Shown one piece after another: positions 40,560 to 45,128 of a DNA stretch of 45,128 nucleotides (position 1 is its first letter; each line of letters opens with the position of its first letter). The position numbers and the translations under genes are program-made. This DNA comes from Sphaerisporangium melleum. GTDB taxonomy: Bacteria > Actinomycetota > Actinomycetes > Streptosporangiales > Streptosporangiaceae. The notes below the pieces were generated by a model. It ran no database searches. It had not been told where the DNA came from and saw nothing but the letters and a program-made list of their open reading frames with translations. The stretch is taken from contig NZ_BMNT01000034.1 in NCBI RefSeq assembly GCF_014646695.1, positions 1 through 45,128 on the forward strand, written 5' to 3'.

Positions 40560-40592
40560 GATGCGGCCGGAGCCGTGGGCTCCGGCCGCATC
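40560..40592. terminator. Strong bidirectional terminator
   Basis: Perfect 15-bp stem GATGCGGCCGGAGCC/GGCTCCGGCCGCATC with a GTG loop. It lies 72 bases past the MoaD-like stop (plus) and 23 bases past the stop of the small peptide gene (minus). Confidence 0.88.
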
Positions 40593-40615
40593 GAAACAGG
40601 CGGTCAGCGCAGGGG

Positions 40616-40729
40616 TCAGCCCCAGGGCGTGTTGCTCGTCTTCGCGGGGGTCAGAGGCTCAACGATCACCGAGGAGAATGTGTCGAGCGGGATGTCACGG
40701 TGGGCGGTGGTGCTGACGTGAACACTCAT
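40616..40729 (-). CDS. 37-residue peptide gene, possible RiPP or signalling-peptide precursor
   Basis: An ATG at 40729-40727, preceded by GAGGGG with a 9-base spacing, opens a 37-codon frame: it begins MSVHVSTTAHRDIPLDTF and ends LTPAKTSNTPWG. It has 14 Ser/Thr/Tyr-type hydroxyl residues counted roughly, no Cys and no transmembrane or signal segment. The strong terminator 23 bases downstream supports a real short transcript. I do not recognise the peptide. No RiPP-type modifying enzyme, peptidase or transporter is next to it, so a precursor role is only a possibility; a small regulatory protein is equally open. Confidence 0.6.
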   Translation of the reverse strand: MSVHVSTTAHRDIPLDTFSSVIVEPLTPAKTSNTPWG

Positions 40730-41408
40730 TGCAACTGACCCCTCGTCCGTGGCGGTGCCGGCGTTGTGCCGTCCTGCCGTCGCATGAGCAAACGTATTCG
40801 AGGCCGCTATTCAGTCCCTATCCGTCCACTTCCCGGATGCGAGATGCCACTCTGAGCAGGGGTTTCGCGAATGCCGGCGATGGTCGGCCATCGGGTGCCC
40901 GGCATCGGCCCCCCGGACAACGGTCGTCGATTCCCGGCTTTTCGGTCCCACCGTTAATCGGACGGCAACCGAGCTGTCGATAAGCGGTAACCTTCCGGGT
41001 AAATCCGCGTTGAGGGCATCACCGTCGCCGGCGGCTTGACGTCTCCTGTCAACTCCGGCCACTTCGCATCACCCTCCGCGACGCCGCCCCCGGCGAACAC
41101 CCGGCGGGTCGAGCGCACCGGACGACGTCCGCCCGCCACCTGCCGAACCCGGCGAAGACCCGGCAGACCGGGTGCGCCGGACGACCCGGGGCGGCCACCT
41201 GCGGGCCCGCCTGGCCGCGGCGCCCGATCCCCGCTTCGCCGCTCGTCCGCTGAGCCGACGAGCCGGCACCCACCGACCGCACCTGCGGCGGGTGCCGGCT
41301 CGCCGGGCCGTACGCCGGCCCGGGTGGCACCGCCGGGCCCCTTGCTCAGGGCCCGCGCGCCGTCTCCCTGACCGGCAGCTTCCTGGTCGCGCCGTGCCCG
41401 GCCGGTTC
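40730..41408. other. Gene-poor region with degenerate repeats and an inverted repeat
   Basis: 679 bases with no supported gene. The first 250 bases are AT-richer than average and should hold the promoter of the small peptide gene. Two Arg/Pro-rich open frames on opposite strands (about 41036-41371 and 40954-41706) have no protein-like character. A degenerate 60-base direct repeat (about 41110-41146 and 41170-41206) and the hairpin at 41260-41301 are the only structure seen. Confidence 0.5.
41260..41301 (-). terminator. Hairpin downstream of the Cys-rich small protein gene
   Basis: Perfect 12-bp arms GAGCCGGCACCC and GGGTGCCGGCTC separated by 18 bases, about 108 bases past the stop at 41409 on the minus strand. 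No T-tract; termination is inferred from position. Confidence 0.5.
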
Positions 41409-41837
41409 CTAGTGCTCCGAGCGGCGCCGGGCGCACCAGCAGCCGCCCGAGCCGTGGGGGCCGAAGGACATGGCTCCGGGACACCCGGCGCACTTCATGG
41501 CCGGATCGCACGCGTCCGCTCCGGCCGAGGCCCGGTAGGCGCCCCAGCGCTCCTGCGCGTCGCGCACGGCGGCCTGCCGCTGCGCCTCGGCGAACTCGGC
41601 CTCCCAGAGTGCGGCGTGCTCCTCCCACGCGGCGAGATGGGCGTCGAGGCCGGCGTCCCGCCCGGCTGGACGGTCGTCGTGCTCGCTCGGCGGCACGGCG
41701 TCCCATCGCCAGGCGGTCTGCGATGCCGGTGCGGGCCGCTCGCCGCGTGATGCGGCGCGGCGCTGCCGCCGGGTGGCGCGCTGGGCCCTGATGGCGGCCT
41801 GCTCGGGGGGTGTGACGTGCTCATCGGGTGCGGACAT
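41409..41837 (-). CDS. Small protein with a C-terminal cysteine cluster, unknown function
   Basis: A 142-residue soluble protein. Residues about 5-60 are basic and low-complexity (IRAQRATRRQRRAASRGE), about 65-100 form a charged, probably helical stretch (LAAWEEHAALWEAEFAEAQR), and the C-terminus holds five cysteines (ACDPAMKCAGCPG then GGCWCARRR), a likely zinc-binding knuckle. I recognise no family. The second ATG (41837) is preferred because it follows GAGGA by 6 bases. It lies in a run of minus-strand genes with its own spacing of about 160 bases from the next. Confidence 0.65.
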   Translation of the reverse strand: MSAPDEHVTPPEQAAIRAQRATRRQRRAASRGERPAPASQTAWRWDAVPPSEHDDRPAGRDAGLDAHLAAWEEHAALWEAEFAEAQRQAAVRDAQERWGAYRASAGADACDPAMKCAGCPGAMSFGPHGSGGCWCARRRSEH

Positions 41838-42001
41838 CGGCATTCCTCATCGTCGTCGTCGGGTGGAGGGCCCGCAGGCCCTCCCTTGCTATCGGTCCCT
41901 CGCGGGGACGTCGGGTGTGGCGTCCCGGAAGGGGCGCGTGCGCGTCGGCCTGGGGAGAGGCGGGCCGGGGCGCCGAGCCCGCGGACCTCACCGTCCCGGG
42001 A

Positions 42002-42226
42002 TCAGGGCCACCACGCGAGGCCGAGGAGGAAGGACCGCCCGGAACCGGGCGCGTTCCCGTCGTGCTCGTCCTCCGGCGACCGCTCGTCCCGCTCGTCGCC
42101 GCTCTCTGCCTCTTCCGCCCCGCCCCGGTCCTCACGGTGCCCGTTGGGGTGGTCGCCCAGGCGGCCGCGCGGCTCGGCCGCCTGGGAGTCTTCGTCGCCG
42201 TTCCGGGAATTCTCGCTGTCTACCAT
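42002..42226 (-). CDS. Small acidic hydrophilic protein, unknown
   Basis: A 74-residue frame with coding-like use of G/C at third positions. It is dominated by Asp, Glu, Arg and Gly (NSRNGDEDSQAAEPRGRLGD, AEEAESGDERDERSPEDEHD) and ends in a short hydrophobic tail FLLGLAWWP. It looks intrinsically disordered. The ATG at 42226 has AAGG 11 bases upstream, a weak site. No family recognised; it could also be a chance frame in a gene-poor gap. Confidence 0.45.
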   Translation of the reverse strand: MVDSENSRNGDEDSQAAEPRGRLGDHPNGHREDRGGAEEAESGDERDERSPEDEHDGNAPGSGRSFLLGLAWWP

Positions 42227-42358
42227 TCAGTGCTGACCTTCGATATCGGCGTCATCTCGTCGTCTGGCCCGCTGATGCCATGGCGCACGGCCGCCTGGCC
42301 GTACGGTGCCTCGCCCCGGCGACGGTCCCGGCCGGACGCCGCGGGAGAAGGAAAAGGG

Positions 42359-43102
42359 TCAGTTGAAGATCTTGGTGAGCCAGTCCTGCCAGGCCTGCTC
42401 GACCTTCCTCGGGTCGATCTTGTCGGCGAAGATGTGGTGCCCCACCACCACCGTGTCGCCCTGACCCAGGATGAACCGGTACAACCCCTCACCGGTACGC
42501 ACCCCGAGGAAGCCGGGCGCCACATAGTCGACCACGCCCTCGATCGGCGCGAACCCCGCCGGGGTCAACCGCACCCGATCACCCTGCACCACCTTGCGTC
42601 CCGAAAGCCCGAGCCCGCGCTCCAGCACCTCCCACACCGGCTCCACCCCATCGGCCGCCCGCGCCGCGAACACCACCAGCGCGAACTGACCCGGGAAATG
42701 GGTCAGATACTGGTCCAGCGTGTGCAGATACATGTCCCAGCCACGCTCCAACGCCTCAACCTCCGCCTGCCATTCATCACCCAGAACCCCGCTGTGCACC
42801 AGACGCAGCACCGTGCCACCCTGCGCACGCCCCTCCACCTGGAACTCGATCGCCATGAACGTCCCGTCCGGCCCCTCCGGCGACACGAAGGCGAATCGCC
42901 GCCCCGGCTCCCACACCGACACCCGCGCCTCCTCGGCGACCTCACCGAAGAACTGCGCCACCCGGCCGCCCACCCACGGCTCCACCTCACTGCGGCCCAG
43001 GAACCACGAATCCAGCCCCGGCCCGCCCGACACCGCCTCCCACACCTGCTCGGCCGAAGCCGAAAGCTCGATCTGCTTGCGCAATTCGAACCGATGCGTC
43101 AT
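42359..43102 (-). CDS. SRPBCC (AHSA1/START-like) domain protein
   Basis: A 247-residue protein with the helix-grip fold: IELSASAEQVWEAVSGGPGLDSWFLG, GRVAQFFGEVAEEARVSVWEPGRRFAF, IEFQVEGRAQGGTVLRLVHSG, and a long helix DEWQAEVEALERGWDMYLHTL. The C-terminal 90 residues add a second domain (VEPVWEVLERGLGL, VVDYVAPGFLGVRTGEGLYRF). Such proteins bind small hydrophobic ligands. It is translationally coupled (ATGA) to the ArsR-like gene upstream, the usual arrangement of regulator and AHSA1 protein. Its own sequence looks intact, in contrast to its partner. Confidence 0.9.
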   Translation of the reverse strand: MTHRFELRKQIELSASAEQVWEAVSGGPGLDSWFLGRSEVEPWVGGRVAQFFGEVAEEARVSVWEPGRRFAFVSPEGPDGTFMAIEFQVEGRAQGGTVLRLVHSGVLGDEWQAEVEALERGWDMYLHTLDQYLTHFPGQFALVVFAARAADGVEPVWEVLERGLGLSGRKVVQGDRVRLTPAGFAPIEGVVDYVAPGFLGVRTGEGLYRFILGQGDTVVVGHHIFADKIDPRKVEQAWQDWLTKIFN

Positions 43103-43713
43103 CGCACGCCTCCCTCAACGTCGCCGTCCTGGCCGTTCGCTACATAGGGGTGCATCGCGACGATGAGGCGGTGCACCCGGCCGCCCTCGGCCTTCTCGTC
43201 GTGGTACTCGCCGGCCAGCGCGGTGACGGCCTCGGCGAGGCGCTGCGCGAAGGCCGCGCGGTCCGCCGCCGAGGCGAAACGCACCTCACCGTCGATGGTG
43301 AAGGTCGCCACCCGTCTGCGGGCCCGGGCCGCGGCGGCCACGAGATGGCCGACGTCGCGCACCAGCCGGGCCGCCACCGCCAGCAGCCATCGCGCCGACA
43401 GCTGGTCGGGAGCACGCGCCGGGTCGGGCGCGACCGCGGCCAGCGCCACCGGCGAGATCACAGAGGAGGCCGCCGTGCCCCGCATCACCCGCTCGATCAC
43501 GTTGCCCTCTCGTCGTTCCTCCGCCGGCTCGATCGGTCCAGGACGTTCCCGCGCCCTGAGGTGGTGGTGCACCTCCTGGCGCGGCGACCCGAGCCGCCCG
43601 GCCGGTGTCGCGGCCGAAGCCGGCTCGGCCGGCTCGCCCAGGAGCCGGGCCCGTGCCGGGTCCAGTGCGGCCTGGGCCGCCACCGGATCTTCGATCACCG
43701 CAACTTCGAACAT
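43099..43713 (-). CDS. ArsR-like regulator with a heavily altered helix-turn-helix
   Basis: A 204-residue protein of the ArsR/HTH family that accompanies SRPBCC genes. The N-terminus FEVAVIEDPVAAQAALDPAR and the C-terminal half (ARWLLAVAARLVRDVGHLVA, TFTIDGEVRFASAADRAAFA) look normal. The winged helix does not: at about 25-80 it reads GEPAEPASAATPAGRLGSPR then QEVHHHLRARERPGPIEPAE, where the family normally has Leu or Val at the positions taken by P28, P37, S43, R54, P60, P63 and A64, Lys at E47 and E69, Tyr at H50. Helix-breaking prolines should abolish DNA binding. Most implied codon changes are T to C or A to G. It may be a decaying gene kept in frame. Confidence 0.75.
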   Translation of the reverse strand: MFEVAVIEDPVAAQAALDPARARLLGEPAEPASAATPAGRLGSPRQEVHHHLRARERPGPIEPAEERREGNVIERVMRGTAASSVISPVALAAVAPDPARAPDQLSARWLLAVAARLVRDVGHLVAAAARARRRVATFTIDGEVRFASAADRAAFAQRLAEAVTALAGEYHDEKAEGGRVHRLIVAMHPYVANGQDGDVEGGVR

Positions 43714-43737
43714 GCTCTAACGGTCTCACCGAAAAAT

Positions 43738-43764
43738 GAAGTTGTCAAGACTGCGGAAGTTGTC
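43738..43764. promoter_or_regulatory. Direct repeat upstream of the ArsR-like/SRPBCC operon
   Basis: GAAGTTGTC at 43738-43746 and 43756-43764 (period 18), with an inverted copy CAACTTC at 43701-43707 inside the start of the gene. On the minus strand the first copy overlaps TTGACA (43748-43743), a good -35. It is a candidate operator of the ArsR-like protein. Confidence 0.45.
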
Positions 43765-43904
43765 GGGTGGGACGACGCGATCGTTCCAGGTCCGGGTGCC
43801 GGGCCGCGTCCACCGGCCCGCGGCGCGAGCGCTCCACCGGTCCGGCATACCGCAGGCCACGGCCTCCGGTTTGCGCGCGGCGTGGCCGCGGGCATAGCCC
43901 TTTC

Positions 43905-44366
43905 GTGATCGATGACTCCGCCGACCCGGCGGCCATGCTGTCGGTGGCGCTGGAAGAGGCCAGGAAGGGGTACGCCGAGGGCGGCGTCCCGGTCGGTGCG
44001 GCGCTGTTCGGCCCGGACGGCACGCTGCTCGGCCGCGGGCGCAACCGCCGCGTGCAGGACGGAGATCCGTCGGTGCACGGAGAGACCGCCGCCTTCCGCG
44101 CCGCCGGCCGGCAGCGCACCTATCGCGGGACCACGATGGTGACGACGCTGTCACCGTGCTGGTACTGCGGCGGCCTGATCCGTCAGTTCGGCATCACCGG
44201 ACTGGTGGTCGGCGAGAGCCGTACGTTCACCGGGCAGCACGAATGGCTGGCCCGCCACGGGGTGCACGTGGTCGTGCTCGACGATCCGGAGTGCGTCGCG
44301 CTGATGCGCGCGTTCATCGCCGAGCGTCCCGGCTTGTGGTACGAGGACATCGGCCAGGACTCCTGA
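43905..44366 (+). CDS. Cytosine deaminase, yeast FCY1-like
   Basis: A 153-residue zinc-dependent deaminase that would convert cytosine to uracil for pyrimidine salvage. Zinc ligands and catalytic Glu are H58-x-E60 (SVHGETAAF) and C85-x-x-C88 (LSPCWYCGG). The C-terminus ERPGLWYEDIGQDS closely follows that of yeast cytosine deaminase, which separates it from tRNA adenosine and guanine deaminases. The GTG start has no clear ribosome site; an internal ATG at 43935 (MLSVALEEARKGYAEGG) would match the yeast N-terminus. It is divergent from the altered ArsR-like gene. Confidence 0.87.
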   Translation: MIDDSADPAAMLSVALEEARKGYAEGGVPVGAALFGPDGTLLGRGRNRRVQDGDPSVHGETAAFRAAGRQRTYRGTTMVTTLSPCWYCGGLIRQFGITGLVVGESRTFTGQHEWLARHGVHVVVLDDPECVALMRAFIAERPGLWYEDIGQDS

Positions 44367-44384
44367 CCGGCGGCCGGCCCCGGC

Positions 44385-45128
44385 TCACGCCTCCCGGACG
44401 GCGGGAGCGGCGGCCTCGGCGGGCGCCGCCTCGGTCTCGGTCTCGGTCTCGGCGCCGGCGGAGACGGGAGCGGGCTCGGTGACCGGGCCGGGGTCCGCAC
44501 CGGCCGGCAGGTGGATGACGAAACGGCTGCCGTCGCTGTAGCCGGTGTCCAGCTCGATGCGCCCGCCGTGGTAGGCGACGATCTTGCGGCACAGCGCGAG
44601 GCCGATGCCGGTGCCCTCGTAGGCGTCGCGGTTGTGCAGCCGCTGGAAGATCAGGAAGATCTTCTCGGCGAACCGCGGCTCGATGCCGATGCCGTTGTCG
44701 CTCACCGTGAGCCGCCACTCTGCGTCCACACGCTCGGCCTCCACCCGCACGACGGGCTCGCGGTCGGGCCGGCGGAACTTCAGCGCGTTGCCGATCAGGT
44801 TCTGCCACAGCATCACCAGCTGCGTGCGGTCCCCGGTGACCTCGGGCAGCTCGTCCACCTCGACCCTGCCGCCGGTGTCCTCGATGCGGGCCGAGAGGTT
44901 GCGCACCGCGGCCTCCACCGTCTCACCGAGCCGCACCGGGCTCTCCTCGGCGTTCACCCGGCCGATGCGGGAGAAGGTCAGCAGCTCGTTGATGAGCTTC
45001 TGCATGCGCTTGGCGCCGTCCACGGCGAACCCGATGTACTGCTTGGCCCGGTCGTCGAGCTGGTCACCGTAGCGCTGCTCCAGCATCTGGGTGAAGCTCG
45101 CCACCTTGCGCAGCGGCTCCTGCAGGTC
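44385..45128 (-). CDS. Sensor histidine kinase, C-terminal part (5' end outside the window)
   Basis: The last 247 codons of a kinase that continues past the right edge. The frame enters with DLQEPLRKVASFTQMLEQRY, the segment just after the phosphorylated His of phytochrome-like HisKA domains, so the His itself lies just outside. The HATPase domain follows: N box LWQNLIGNALKFRRPD, DNGIGIEPRFAEKIFLIFQR, EGTGIGLALCRKIV. The tail is rich in Ala, Glu and Thr (AGAETETETEAAPAEAAA). By this class the missing N-terminus probably holds PAS, GAF or CHASE domains. It ends 18 bases after the convergent cytosine deaminase gene. Confidence 0.92.
   Translation of the reverse strand, partial: DLQEPLRKVASFTQMLEQRYGDQLDDRAKQYIGFAVDGAKRMQKLINELLTFSRIGRVNAEESPVRLGETVEAAVRNLSARIEDTGGRVEVDELPEVTGDRTQLVMLWQNLIGNALKFRRPDREPVVRVEAERVDAEWRLTVSDNGIGIEPRFAEKIFLIFQRLHNRDAYEGTGIGLALCRKIVAYHGGRIELDTGYSDGSRFVIHLPAGADPGPVTEPAPVSAGAETETETEAAPAEAAAPAVREA

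Noticed and set aside
40954-41706. 250-codon minus-strand frame in the gene-poor gap
   Set aside because: Arg/Gly/Ala-only low-complexity translation and overlap with the better-supported Cys-cluster gene.
41828-43147. 439-codon plus-strand frame opposite the SRPBCC gene
   Set aside because: Its His/Arg/Leu/Pro composition is that of an antisense frame; the SRPBCC protein on the minus strand is clear.
1-45128. tRNA genes, CRISPR arrays, insertion sequences, attachment sites
   Set aside because: No T-loop GGTTCGAATCC-like motif, no regularly spaced repeats, no transposase or integrase and no flanking duplications were seen.

Overview
The window is very GC-rich with strongly G/C-ended codons. 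It carries a WhiB-type protein, an AfsR/SARP-type regulator, ATPase-less sugar ABC transporters including an NgcEFG-like one, and many GTG/TTG starts. This fits a filamentous actinomycete; genus is not resolvable here (Streptosporangiales-like is only an impression). No tRNA, rRNA, IS element, CRISPR array or prophage was seen.

Layout. 1-98 is the 5' end of metK (minus) with a long leader holding a terminator-like hairpin. 963-5288 has a 1001-residue SARP regulator and an Sfp-type phosphopantetheinyl transferase, a pair usual at the edge of natural-product clusters, although no biosynthetic core is present. 5377-6047 is an AlkB-type dioxygenase behind a LexA-like box. 6234-9389 is a two-component system with a PepSY protein and an exported protein, both preceded by 11-bp-period direct repeats. 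9470-14148 holds a LysE exporter with its XRE-cupin regulator, a lipoprotein, a PfkB kinase and a divergent HxlR/QorB-like pair. 15079-18180 (minus) is a sugar ABC importer. 18401-22911 holds NDH-2, DUF72, DUF2087, an old yellow enzyme and a divergent ArsR regulator. 23237-27506 is a SIS-domain protein plus NgcEFG-like amino-sugar importer.

27544-35289 (minus) is a whiB gene and a three-gene operon with ATGA overlaps that matches JetA, JetB and JetC (DUF2397, DUF2398 and TIGR02680 SMC-like ATPase) of a Wadjet plasmid-defence system. The JetD nuclease that normally completes the cassette is not found; whiB occupies its place. 35521-36887 has a signal-less GH16-like protein with an altered catalytic motif and a secreted poly-serine protein. 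37361-40487 is a molybdenum redox module: YedY/sulfite-oxidase-like protein, flavin reductase, DUF6510 zinc-ribbon protein, BNR-repeat protein and a MoaD-like protein.

The last part contains a 37-residue peptide gene backed by a near-perfect bidirectional terminator, two small unknown proteins, an ArsR-like/SRPBCC operon whose regulator has a helix-turn-helix full of helix-breaking substitutions, a yeast-FCY1-like cytosine deaminase, and a histidine kinase cut by the window end. The items most worth a second look are the JetABC operon without JetD, the degraded regulator at 43099-43713, the peptide gene at 40616-40729 and the metK leader.
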